From a virus, in the IMG/VR virus record IMGVR_UViG_3300010334_000157, positions 1 to 33,792 of that record: a stretch of DNA of 33,792 nt; one strand, 5' to 3'. Of this stretch, positions 23,248-30,096 are shown in pieces (position 1 is the stretch's first letter; every line of letters starts with the position of its first letter). The notes under the pieces were generated by a model. It had not been told where the DNA came from and did not search any database. It worked only from the letters and a program-made list of their open reading frames with translations. A program made the translations under genes and the position numbers.

Positions 23248-23729
23248 GCGACTCAAACATCAAGTTTGTATTGGCTAAAACCAATATCCCTGACGGTCAA
23301 CTTCAGAAGCAACTCGACAAAGAGTTTGATGAAAATCTTTCAACCGAAATGGTGCGACTAATGCCTAAAAAGCATGGTGCATCTGTTGAGGCACAAGAGA
23401 CCCTAGTTCAAAGGGCTAAAGAAGCCTGTGAAGCCATTGAGTATCTTGCAAGTCACCAAAAAAAGTCTTGGTTTGATGTTGAAGAGGCAATCAATGCACA
23501 GATTGCTTCTTTAAGGTCAAAGCGTTCAATCGCAGAGTTTGAAAACAAGCAACTCCTGACTGCTCTTGGAGATGTTCGTCGATTCTTTTTTGACGATAAA
23601 CACCAAGAGGAAGTTAAGCGCCTATCAGAGTTTGTAGAGGTTTGTGAACGGCTTCAGAAACTTCAGACAAGCGGTTTCTTAAATGCCGTTGCCGATACAA
23701 TCTTGAAGTTGGAAGGAGGTGCAGCATGA
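23244..23729 (+). CDS. Unknown helical protein between RecT and nuclease
   Basis: A 161-residue protein starting at ATG 23244, preceded by GGAGGAGG and overlapping the recT stop. It is charged and mostly helical, with coiled-coil parts (SVEAQETLVQRAKEACEAIE, KRSIAEFENKQLLTALGDVR, EEVKRLSEFVEVCERLQKLQ). No motif was recognised. Its position inside the annealase/nuclease pair, coupled on both sides by ATGA, suggests a role in the same recombination step, such as a clamp or inhibitor, but this is context only. Confidence 0.6.
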   Translation: MSDSNIKFVLAKTNIPDGQLQKQLDKEFDENLSTEMVRLMPKKHGASVEAQETLVQRAKEACEAIEYLASHQKKSWFDVEEAINAQIASLRSKRSIAEFENKQLLTALGDVRRFFFDDKHQEEVKRLSEFVEVCERLQKLQTSGFLNAVADTILKLEGGAA

Positions 23730-24787
23730 AGAAAAACCTTACTCCTAACGAGAGGCAACTTGTTAAAGCGGTTCACGGGATTGGGCACCATGCCACCCTT
23801 TCCCCGTCAAAGTTGGACAAGCTCAACGAGTGCCTTCACTTTGAGGGCAAGCCTGCCGGACCTGCCGCAAAGCGTGGAACAGAAAAGATCCATGAACCTC
23901 TTGCTGATGCCTTTGAGCGCAACGAAAAGCCAACTGACCCTTTGCTTGCAAGGGCATGGGATCGAGCCAGAAAATACATTGTCAGGGTTGATGCCGTTGA
24001 GGAGAAGCTACAACTGCTTGATGACAATTTAGAGCAAGTCACCTTTGGTACTGCTGACCTTTATGGTCGCAGCGAAGGTGGAATGCTTGTCTTGGTGGAT
24101 TGGAAATCCGGGTCACAACCGGCCTCTTCCTACTATCACCAAATGGCGGCATACGCCTTGATGCTCATGGAGCAGGAGGACGAGGAGTCTTGCGAGGCAG
24201 TCATTGTTCCTGTTGATGACGATGAGAACGAGGCTTATTCAATAGGTTTTACAAGGGAGTCGGCAGCGGAAGTTGTCTGGCCCCTTATTGCAAGGATTAA
24301 GGCCAAAGCTGAAAATCCCCGCGAGAACCAGTTCTGCAACTGGTGCGCAAAGCGGAAGGAGTGTCCTGTCTGGACCATGCCGGCAAGTGAGGCAATCACG
24401 CCTGTTAGGGAGAAGCTCCTTTTCACCCAGGAGGATGCCGCCATCCGCCCCGAAGCCTATATGGATGCCTTTAAGAAACTTGAGGGCATCTTTGAAGATT
24501 GGGGCATCAAGGAGGCGTTGAAGCAGAAGCTAGAATCAGGCATTGCTGTCCCCGGTTGGAAGGTTCAGACCCGCAAGGGAACGCAGTCTGTTGCAGATGT
24601 TGAGGCAGTCCTGCGGGATGTCGTTAAGGAGGTTGGTTTTACCAAGGCTGCGCAGTTTGTAAAAATTGACGCAACCAAGATGGTCAAGGCCTGGGAGGGA
24701 TTTACCAAGAATCCCCTCCCCGTTGAGCTTGTCACCGGCGAAGGAACTACGGCACTTGTGCAGGACAAGAAGGGGGTGGCTAAATGA
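23726..24787 (+). CDS. Cas4/RecB-type PD-(D/E)XK exonuclease with predicted Fe-S cluster
   Basis: A 353-residue protein with a strong Shine-Dalgarno (AAGGAGG) and an ATGA overlap. The nuclease core shows GTADLYG (Asp111), LVLVDWKSG (Asp125, Lys127) and QMAAYALML (Gln139, Tyr143), the RecB motifs. Four Cys fit a 4Fe-4S staple as in Cas4, AddB and Exo5: Cys36 near the N-terminus and Cys204, Cys207, Cys213 (FCNWCAKRKECP). Such enzymes resect DNA ends and give single strands to RecT. The last ~130 residues (QSVADVEAVLRDVV) are a helical C-terminal region as in phage DUF2800-like proteins. Nuclease activity is inferred from motifs. Confidence 0.83.
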   Translation: MKKNLTPNERQLVKAVHGIGHHATLSPSKLDKLNECLHFEGKPAGPAAKRGTEKIHEPLADAFERNEKPTDPLLARAWDRARKYIVRVDAVEEKLQLLDDNLEQVTFGTADLYGRSEGGMLVLVDWKSGSQPASSYYHQMAAYALMLMEQEDEESCEAVIVPVDDDENEAYSIGFTRESAAEVVWPLIARIKAKAENPRENQFCNWCAKRKECPVWTMPASEAITPVREKLLFTQEDAAIRPEAYMDAFKKLEGIFEDWGIKEALKQKLESGIAVPGWKVQTRKGTQSVADVEAVLRDVVKEVGFTKAAQFVKIDATKMVKAWEGFTKNPLPVELVTGEGTTALVQDKKGVAK

Positions 24788-25017
24788 GTGCATCCCAAAA
24801 TGAGGCGATCCTAGAGGCGCTTCTCTCTGGTCAGAAACTCACGGCACTTGAGGCATTAAACCAGCACGGGTGCCTGCGCCTAGCCGCAAGGATTCACGAC
24901 CTCCGCAAGCAAGGTCACGACATCTACGAGGAGACCGTCACCCATAACGCGAAGCGTTATAGCCGGTACTACATACCGTCATGGAGCCTCAACCAAGGGG
25001 AGCTTGTTCTCGCATGA
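24784..25017 (+). CDS. Small helix-turn-helix protein
   Basis: A 77-residue protein beginning in the ATGA overlap with the nuclease. NEAILEALLSGQKLTALEAL then GCLRLAARIHDLRKQGHDIYEE is a helix-turn-helix of the small phage HTH type in which G-x-x-R-L-x-x-R-I-x-x-L is the recognition part, followed by a short wing (RYSRYYIPSW). Likely a DNA-binding accessory or regulator. Its stop overlaps the methyltransferase start. Confidence 0.7.
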   Translation: MSASQNEAILEALLSGQKLTALEALNQHGCLRLAARIHDLRKQGHDIYEETVTHNAKRYSRYYIPSWSLNQGELVLA

Positions 25018-26729
25018 GCCATGTGGATTCTACCCCTGCAATTAACACGGTTGAATGGTTCTTTGGGTATGGTGGAAACCATCTCGGACTTAAACGATGC
25101 CTCCCAAATCTGCGCCTCGTCGCTGCTTGTGAGATCGAAGAGTTCGCAATCGAAAACCTTCTTGCGAAAATGGAAAACGGATGGGTGGAGGCGGCTCCCA
25201 TTTGGTCGGATTGCCGCGCCTTCCCATGGGAACCATTCGTTGATCGAATTGACCTTTTTGTCGCTTCCTATCCATGCCAACCATTTTCTGCCGCAGGAAA
25301 GCGTGGAGGAGCAGATGACCCCAGACACCTCTGGCCCGTTGTCCTCAACTGGATATTACGAGTCAGACCTCTTTGCGTCTTCTGCGAGAACGTCGAAGGT
25401 CACGTTTCGTTGGGACTCTCCACAGTCATCAGCGATTTGGAAGAAGCGGGTTACCGAACGTCGTGGGGCATATTTAGCGCGAGTGAAGTCGGCGCTCCTC
25501 ATCAACGCAAGCGGGTATTCATCATGGCCCACCGCAAATGCGAGGGATTGGAAGGATGGAGACAGAGAATGCAACCAGAGAGCTTTGGATGCAGGTCATC
25601 AAAACACATTAGCGAGGGCAGCAACTTGTTGGCCCACGCCATGTGCAATGGAGGCGCAGAAGGCAGGGAGGTACGACAAGGGGCAGATGGGCCAAAGTCT
25701 ATCTGGAATGGCGAATCGTGGGGAACTTGGCCTAGCCGACCAGGGCAACCGCAATACGAGTGGGAGCCGCCAAGAGTCGTGGCTAACTCCAAAGAGCCGG
25801 GATTACCGAGGAGTGGAGAATCACATTCTTCGGAATGGCAAGAACATCCGAGCGACGGGTCAGGTATTCTCGGTGGGTCTTCCGACTCAAGCAATGATGG
25901 AGGAGCAGAAATCATGGGCGACTCCAAACACAATGGATTGCCTTCCTCCGAAATCTCCAGAGGCATTAGCGAGGAATCTGAAGAAGGGGGGATGCAGGAA
26001 CTTGAGGGAGGATGTCGTTTATCGAGTGGGAACTTGGGCGACTCCGAGGGCGGGTGCAACGGACAACTCCCGTCCCAACAACAAGGGTGGGATACCATTG
26101 GGCGACCAATGCAGGAGGGAGGGGAAGTGGGCGACCCCACAGGCACGGGATTACAAGTCGGGAGAGGATTTGGAATCCTGGAGCAAGAGGGCGGAGTTTC
26201 AGAAACAGAAGGGAGTCAACCTTCACCTTCCATTGAGCAGCCAATCAATTCATGTGGAGAAATCGCAGGGCAAGCTGAACCCTCGCTGGGTGGAAACCCT
26301 AATGGGACTACCTGTGGGGTGGGTCATGCCGAGTTGCGTGAACCCAATCACTCCTATAGCGGAGCCGATGCAGAGCATGGGGCAACAGAATTGGAACACT
26401 CCGAATGTGATGGATACCATAACTCCAACACGGGATCTGACAAAGACTCCCATGAAGGGTCATTGGGGGAAGTCAATGAACACAGGGAAGCTGTCGGAGC
26501 AAGTTATGCAGACTGGGGGCAACTGGATGACACCAGAGGCGCAGAACAGCACAGGATACCAAGTCAGCAATGGCAAGAAGATCCTGCGCCTTGGGAGTCA
26601 AGTGATGGACACCTCTACGTCTCCTGTGACAACCGAACCGACGAACTCCGACTCCTCGGAAATGGAGTTGTTCCAGCAACAGCAGAACTCGCTTTCAGAA
26701 CTCTCTGGGAGGAACTGACCAATGAGTAA
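25014..26729 (+). CDS. DNA cytosine-5 methyltransferase with very long low-complexity insert
   Basis: A 571-residue protein from ATG 25014 (ATGA overlap). It has canonical C5-methyltransferase motifs: FFGYGGNHLGLKR (I, residues 16-28), SYPCQPFSAAG (IV, catalytic Cys88), FCENVEG (VI, 123-129), EVGAPHQRKRVFI (VIII, 158-170) and LLGNGVVPATAELAFR (X, ~547-562). It should methylate cytosine in a specific site and protect phage DNA. The stretch between VIII and X is ~380 residues, far longer than usual, and Gly/Ser/Glu-rich with repeats such as VANSKEPGLP, GDSKHNGLPSS, GDSEGG. A second frame (+1) is open through the same DNA from 25021 to 26718 and looks more protein-like there. The gene's stop overlaps the next start. 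Confidence 0.75.
   Translation: MSHVDSTPAINTVEWFFGYGGNHLGLKRCLPNLRLVAACEIEEFAIENLLAKMENGWVEAAPIWSDCRAFPWEPFVDRIDLFVASYPCQPFSAAGKRGGADDPRHLWPVVLNWILRVRPLCVFCENVEGHVSLGLSTVISDLEEAGYRTSWGIFSASEVGAPHQRKRVFIMAHRKCEGLEGWRQRMQPESFGCRSSKHISEGSNLLAHAMCNGGAEGREVRQGADGPKSIWNGESWGTWPSRPGQPQYEWEPPRVVANSKEPGLPRSGESHSSEWQEHPSDGSGILGGSSDSSNDGGAEIMGDSKHNGLPSSEISRGISEESEEGGMQELEGGCRLSSGNLGDSEGGCNGQLPSQQQGWDTIGRPMQEGGEVGDPTGTGLQVGRGFGILEQEGGVSETEGSQPSPSIEQPINSCGEIAGQAEPSLGGNPNGTTCGVGHAELREPNHSYSGADAEHGATELEHSECDGYHNSNTGSDKDSHEGSLGEVNEHREAVGASYADWGQLDDTRGAEQHRIPSQQWQEDPAPWESSDGHLYVSCDNRTDELRLLGNGVVPATAELAFRTLWEELTNE
25021..26718 (+). CDS. Overlapping 565-codon ORF in the +1 frame of the methyltransferase, with W-x-T-P repeats
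   Basis: An ORF whose ATG lies seven bases after the methyltransferase ATG and whose stop lies eleven bases before the other stop. About residues 165-510 look like real protein: eight Trp boxes, WPTA at 25525, WPTP 25630, WLTP 25780, WATP 25915, 26035 and 26128, WNTP 26392, WMTP 26524, often followed by x-x-x-D (SRDYRG, NTMD, ARDYKSG), and the segment LNPRWVETLMGLPVGW at 26275-26322. I know these motifs from phage proteins linked to cytosine methyltransferases. The first ~160 residues, opposite motifs I-VI, look less ordered. Either it is an expressed overlapping gene or target-recognition part, or it is a shadow kept open by the other frame's bias. Expression is unproven. Confidence 0.4.
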   Translation: MWILPLQLTRLNGSLGMVETISDLNDASQICASSLLVRSKSSQSKTFLRKWKTDGWRRLPFGRIAAPSHGNHSLIELTFLSLPIHANHFLPQESVEEQMTPDTSGPLSSTGYYESDLFASSARTSKVTFRWDSPQSSAIWKKRVTERRGAYLARVKSALLINASGYSSWPTANARDWKDGDRECNQRALDAGHQNTLARAATCWPTPCAMEAQKAGRYDKGQMGQSLSGMANRGELGLADQGNRNTSGSRQESWLTPKSRDYRGVENHILRNGKNIRATGQVFSVGLPTQAMMEEQKSWATPNTMDCLPPKSPEALARNLKKGGCRNLREDVVYRVGTWATPRAGATDNSRPNNKGGIPLGDQCRREGKWATPQARDYKSGEDLESWSKRAEFQKQKGVNLHLPLSSQSIHVEKSQGKLNPRWVETLMGLPVGWVMPSCVNPITPIAEPMQSMGQQNWNTPNVMDTITPTRDLTKTPMKGHWGKSMNTGKLSEQVMQTGGNWMTPEAQNSTGYQVSNGKKILRLGSQVMDTSTSPVTTEPTNSDSSEMELFQQQQNSLSELSGRN

Positions 26730-26922
26730 CCGACTAAAAGCCTATTTTGACAAAGAGCAAGTGCCGGCGGCAGCGCCGAGCTTTCCGAAGCCAGACCTCA
26801 CCATCATGGGTCTTTACGCCTTGATCCACGAAATGGAGCAGGACCGGCGTGAATTGCAGCAGGCTCTTGATGACCAGATCGCAGAGGTGGCCCGTCTCAA
26901 TCAACTCCTCTCTGGACAATGA
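26722..26922 (+). CDS. Small hypothetical coiled-coil protein
   Basis: A 66-residue ORF whose ATG overlaps the methyltransferase stop by eight bases. Its C-terminal half is a coiled coil (MGLYALIHEMEQDRRELQQAL then DDQIAEVARLNQLL); the start is Pro-rich. No family recognised. Its stop overlaps the next ATG as ATGA. Confidence 0.55.
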   Translation: MSNRLKAYFDKEQVPAAAPSFPKPDLTIMGLYALIHEMEQDRRELQQALDDQIAEVARLNQLLSGQ

Positions 26923-27236
26923 AAAAGCGCAAGCCTCTTACCCTGGCGCAAAAGCAAACCAAGAAGGAATTAGCAGTCCTTCGTAAGCGCACCCCGGAAG
27001 AATGGGTTGAGCGTATCAACGCCCTGCCCACCGAGATCATACCCCATGCGGCTCGACTCGTCTGGTGGGATTGGTTTGCCCTGCGGATGGTTTCCAAGCG
27101 GTGGCCCCATTTGGACGCTTTTCTCAAGTTCAACACGCAGGAGGTGGAATTTACCCCCTTGTGCGAGGCGCTCATCACTCTTGGCTACCCGGATGGGATA
27201 GCCAGAAACCGTGCAGACAACCCCCAATCGCATTAA
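26919..27236 (+). CDS. Small hypothetical basic protein
   Basis: A 105-residue protein with a Lys/Arg-rich N-terminus (MKKRKPLTLAQKQTKKELAVL), then Trp-rich helices (LVWWDWFALRMVSKRWPHLD) and an end FTPLCEALITLGYPDGIARN. It might bind nucleic acid through the basic arm, but no domain is recognised. It belongs to a row of short genes between the methyltransferase and the replication protein. Confidence 0.55.
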   Translation: MKKRKPLTLAQKQTKKELAVLRKRTPEEWVERINALPTEIIPHAARLVWWDWFALRMVSKRWPHLDAFLKFNTQEVEFTPLCEALITLGYPDGIARNRADNPQSH

Positions 27237-27238
27237 CC

Positions 27239-27544
27239 ATGAGCAATTCAAATCAAGACCCCCTCTGGCTGCAACGCTGGAAAACGGAAGGCATTCGATA
27301 CCTTGGCAAGGATGATAATGGACATATTGACCACCTGGACCGTTGGCATCAGGCGTACAAGGCAGGGAATGCCGACGGGTATACTGAAGGCCGGCACGAG
27401 GCTACCGAGTTAGCCGTTGGTCTCCTCTATCATCAGTACCAGCACCTCAAGACCTTCCACGGCAAGGAAGACGAGCGCTGCCTGCTACTCAAAAACGCCA
27501 TTCTTGAGATCCGCCACGCCCAGGCAGAGGAGATGGACCAATGA
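27239..27544 (+). CDS. Small hypothetical helical protein
   Basis: A 101-residue ORF from ATG 27239, two bases after the preceding stop; earlier in-frame codons are inside the upstream gene. It is polar with many His (HIDHLDRWHQAYKAGN, LLYHQYQHLKTFH, EIRHAQAEEMDQ). No motif recognised. Coupled by ATGA to the next gene. Confidence 0.5.
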   Translation: MSNSNQDPLWLQRWKTEGIRYLGKDDNGHIDHLDRWHQAYKAGNADGYTEGRHEATELAVGLLYHQYQHLKTFHGKEDERCLLLKNAILEIRHAQAEEMDQ

Positions 27545-27849
27545 GTGAGGAGCGTCCACCAGCATCAATTAACGGCAAACCGAACCCAGCTTACAGGGTT
27601 TGGTATAGCCAATCCGAGCAAGGCAAGGCCGTAAAGAAGCGGTATGCCCAATCTGCCAAAGGAAAAGAATGCCAAAGGCGATTTTACAAGAGCGCAAAGG
27701 GTCAGATTGCATGGCGTAAGGCTAGGGAAAAAAGAATCCAAAAAGACCCCATTTCTTATGTTGATAAGATGGTAACTCACCTCAAATTTGCCGGCGCCTA
27801 CAACGATTACCAAAACGATGATTTTGACATGGGAGGGCAGTATGAATAG
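27541..27849 (+). CDS. Small basic repeat protein
   Basis: A 102-residue protein with three consecutive copies of a ~13-residue basic unit: YSQSEQGKAVKKR, YAQSAKGKECQRR, FYKSAKGQIAWRK. Each has Y/F, S, G-K/Q and a run of Lys/Arg. Such S-x-x-GK repeats occur in short phage proteins and suggest nucleic-acid contact. The C-terminus is acidic (YNDYQNDDFDMGG). It overlaps the resolvase-like gene by eight bases. Confidence 0.55.
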   Translation: MSEERPPASINGKPNPAYRVWYSQSEQGKAVKKRYAQSAKGKECQRRFYKSAKGQIAWRKAREKRIQKDPISYVDKMVTHLKFAGAYNDYQNDDFDMGGQYE

Positions 27850-28201
27850 CAGAGCCAAGGGGTGCCGAGGAGAACGCGAATGGCGCGATATGCTGCGAGA
27901 GGCAGGCTTCCTTAAAGCCCGTCGAGGGCAGCAGTTTTCTGGAGGAAGTGAATCTCCAGATGTCGTTTGCGAAGAACTACCTACCATACATTTTGAAGTA
28001 AAGAGAGTAGAAACAGGCAACCCCTATAACTGGCATGACCAGGCAAGGGTAGATGCCGGCTCAAAGACCCCTGTAGTCGTTCACAAGCGCAATGGTCGAA
28101 AGTGGCTTGTCATTATGTCTGGGGAGGATTGGTTGGAGATGATCAAGGATACTGACTTGGTTCATCAAATTGACGACACAGAAATTAAAAGGGCCTACTA
28201 A
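27842..28201 (+). CDS. PD-(D/E)XK nuclease, Holliday-junction-resolvase-like
   Basis: A 119-residue protein from ATG 27842 with KGCRGEREWRDMLREAGF (Glu11), SESPDVVC (Asp40) and HFEVKRVE (Glu52, Lys54): the E, D, E-x-K set of PD-(D/E)XK nucleases in the spacing of archaeal Hjc-type and phage resolvase-like proteins (G-x-x-x-E-R-E; ARRGQQ; S-P-D; F-E-V-K). The likely role is cutting branched DNA from recombination or replication before packaging. The later part VVVHKRNGRKWLVIMS completes the fold. It precedes the replication protein gene with no gap. Confidence 0.75.
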   Translation: MNSRAKGCRGEREWRDMLREAGFLKARRGQQFSGGSESPDVVCEELPTIHFEVKRVETGNPYNWHDQARVDAGSKTPVVVHKRNGRKWLVIMSGEDWLEMIKDTDLVHQIDDTEIKRAY

Positions 28202-29137
28202 ATGAACCACTACCCTCACCACATTGGCGACTTCAACAACGGGACCCGACACCTTACTCGGATTGAAAGGTCAATTTATCGAGACTTGATTGAACTCTAC
28301 TACGACACCGAAGCTGCCCTACCCTCCGATATTGATGTTCTCGCCAGGCGCATCATTGCTCGTAGCGAGGAGGAGAGAACGGCACTTGTTTCCATTTTGA
28401 GTGAGTTTTTTACTCTTGATGAAGGTGCCTACAAGCATACTCGATGCGACGAAGAGATAGCTGCCTATCAGTCTCGCGTGGAGTCTGCTCGTAGCAACGG
28501 ACAGAGAGGAGGGCGCCCTTCAAAACCCAGTCGGTTAGCAAAAATAACCGACTCGGTTAATTCCGCTAACCCAGCAATAACCGGATGCAAAGCTAACCAG
28601 AACCAGAACCAGAACCAATATATACCCCCTACCCCCAAGGGGGATGAGAAACGCATCTGTCACGAACCAGTCACGAATCGTGACCTAGAGAAGAAAGAGA
28701 AGACAAGAATAGAGGAGAAAGAACAAGACTTCCTAGCATTCTGGCAGGCATACCCTCGCAAGACCGGCAAAGGTGCAGCATGGAAATCTTGGAAGAATGC
28801 CTCCTTGCCCAAACTGGAGGTGATCCTCAACGCAATCCGTAAAGCCCGTCAGTCCCCGGATTGGCAAAAGGAACGAGGCGCTTTTATCCCCCATCCCGCT
28901 ACATGGCTAAATCAGGCACGTTGGGAGGACGAGGGCATTGATTACGCTGCTTTGGCAGGAAAACGCGATACAAGGCATCCCTCGGCTCAAGAAAGGCCCA
29001 TTCAGGTAGACGAGCAGGATGCCCTTTCATGGCTAGAGGATAATTACTCGGTTTCGGATCGAACCATCACCTTCAAGGAATGGCCCAAGGACATTCAGTC
29101 TCAATACCTCAACTCCAAGCAACTCCAAGCGGCATGA
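28202..29137 (+). CDS. Replication initiation-like protein (DUF1376/YdaU type)
   Basis: A 311-residue protein. HHIGDFNNGTRHLTRIERSIY then DLIELYYDTEAALPSDID is the opening of the DUF1376 (YdaU-like) domain found in phage replication proteins. A linker with NQNQNQNQ and a highly charged segment (EKKEKTRIEEKEQ) follows. The C-terminal domain FLAFWQAYPRKTGKGAAWKSW and GAFIPHPATWLNQARWED is the usual DNA-binding end of these proteins, similar to a primosome component. It probably recruits the host helicase at the phage origin. No phage polymerase is visible, which fits host-dependent replication. It starts directly after the previous stop. Confidence 0.8.
   Translation: MNHYPHHIGDFNNGTRHLTRIERSIYRDLIELYYDTEAALPSDIDVLARRIIARSEEERTALVSILSEFFTLDEGAYKHTRCDEEIAAYQSRVESARSNGQRGGRPSKPSRLAKITDSVNSANPAITGCKANQNQNQNQYIPPTPKGDEKRICHEPVTNRDLEKKEKTRIEEKEQDFLAFWQAYPRKTGKGAAWKSWKNASLPKLEVILNAIRKARQSPDWQKERGAFIPHPATWLNQARWEDEGIDYAALAGKRDTRHPSAQERPIQVDEQDALSWLEDNYSVSDRTITFKEWPKDIQSQYLNSKQLQAA
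28595..28617 (+). repeat. Hexanucleotide AACCAG repeat in the replication gene
   Basis: Nearly four copies of AACCAG encode the NQNQNQNQ linker of the replication protein. Replication slippage could lengthen or shorten the linker by two residues at a time without changing the frame. Confidence 0.75.
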
Positions 29138-29364
29138 TGTTTGAAAGACCAACGCCAATGACCATAAAGCCAACAACTCCAATAATGGTTAACAGAATAC
29201 TGAAAAAGGGTGCGTTTTTTATTATCACTACTGAATACATGACGACATTTAAGCACCCACCAGCAAAAACAAGAGTTAAATCAAGGAACAAGGCGTTGGC
29301 TTATCTTGATTTTGACAGAGAACACCTTTTAAGCCACGCAACAGAATGGGCAAAGTATCTGTAG
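29134..29364 (+). CDS. Small hypothetical protein
   Basis: A 76-residue ORF starting in ATGATG at the end of the replication gene (29134 or 29137). Basic, with a hydrophobic stretch GAFFIITTEYMTTF and an end LDFDREHLLSHATEWAKYL. The DNA looks more AT-rich than in the flanking genes. Nothing recognised. The 92 bases after it (29365-29456) hold no gene that I can support; they contain GATGTTAAATG, also found at the 18171 start. Confidence 0.5.
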   Translation: MMFERPTPMTIKPTTPIMVNRILKKGAFFIITTEYMTTFKHPPAKTRVKSRNKALAYLDFDREHLLSHATEWAKYL

Positions 29365-29456
29365 CCATTAACCAAATCAGCTAGACATCTGATGTTAAAT
29401 GCTTTAATTCGGGAATTGATTCTAACCACCTAACAACTCAAACCGTCAAGACAAAA

Positions 29457-29618
29457 ATGGGAGTTCAGAAGCCAAGAAGCCAGGGCAAAGGAGATGGGCG
29501 TCGAGATAATTTTAAAGCCTTCTCGGATAACCTTGCCTCCATAAAACCCAGAGACAACCCCCTCACCGGGAAACTCTTTTTAAAAAAAGCCAATCGAACC
29601 GTTGTCAAATATGGCTAA
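29457..29618 (+). CDS. Small basic protein just before the small terminase
   Basis: A 53-codon ORF from ATG 29457 to TAA 29616-29618, overlapping the next gene's start by eight bases. It is Lys/Arg-rich (MGVQKPRSQGKGDGRRDNF, LTGKLFLKKANRTVVKYG). The overlap matches the style of the other genes here, and it fills what would otherwise be a gap. A DNA-binding role in packaging is possible but not shown. Confidence 0.5.
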   Translation: MGVQKPRSQGKGDGRRDNFKAFSDNLASIKPRDNPLTGKLFLKKANRTVVKYG

Positions 29619-30096
29619 AAAACAAAAAGCCCTTGCCGTTATAGAACCCAAGCTGCCGGCGAAGCGGGGCCGGCCTTCTCTCTATTCTGAAGAACTTGCC
29701 GATCATATCTGTTCTCGCCTTGCCAAAGGAGAATCGCTTCTTTCCATTTGCTCCGACGACAAGATGCCTTGTCATAGCGCAGTCAGGGCATGGGCGGTTG
29801 ATGATTATCATGGTTTTTATGCCAAATATGCGCGCGCTAGAGACATTGGATTAGAACATCACGCTGAACTGATCCTCAAACTGGCAGATGAAATCCGCCC
29901 AGGGCAGAGGACTGTCTCCAAGGCTACCGGCATGGAGGTTACAGAGTTGGATCAGGTAGAGCGCAGCAAACTCCAGATCGATGCTCGGAAGTGGTATCTC
30001 TCAAAAATTGCACCCAAACGCTACGGGGACAAGTTGGAGGTAGATCAGACAATAAAAATTCAACCCGTTACCTATTTAGGTGGAAACGCCAACTGA
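29611..30096 (+). CDS. Terminase small subunit
   Basis: A 161-residue protein from ATG 29611; a TTG at 29602 would add three residues. KRGRPSLYSEELADHICSRLAKGESLLSIC then SAVRAWAVDDYHGFYAKYARARD is the helix-turn-helix part of phage small terminases, followed by the oligomerisation helix and KLQIDARKWYLSKIAPKRYGDK, a hallmark of this family. It recognises the phage DNA and feeds it to the large subunit, whose gene overlaps its end by 17 bases. Confidence 0.85.
   Translation: MAKKQKALAVIEPKLPAKRGRPSLYSEELADHICSRLAKGESLLSICSDDKMPCHSAVRAWAVDDYHGFYAKYARARDIGLEHHAELILKLADEIRPGQRTVSKATGMEVTELDQVERSKLQIDARKWYLSKIAPKRYGDKLEVDQTIKIQPVTYLGGNAN

Noticed and set aside
25502-26146. 214-codon minus-strand ORF inside the methyltransferase locus
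   Set aside because: Pro/Ser/Cys-rich with no recognisable motif; it is opposite the Gly/Ser/Glu-rich + strand and explained by low stop density there. It does warn that stops are rare in this region in several frames.
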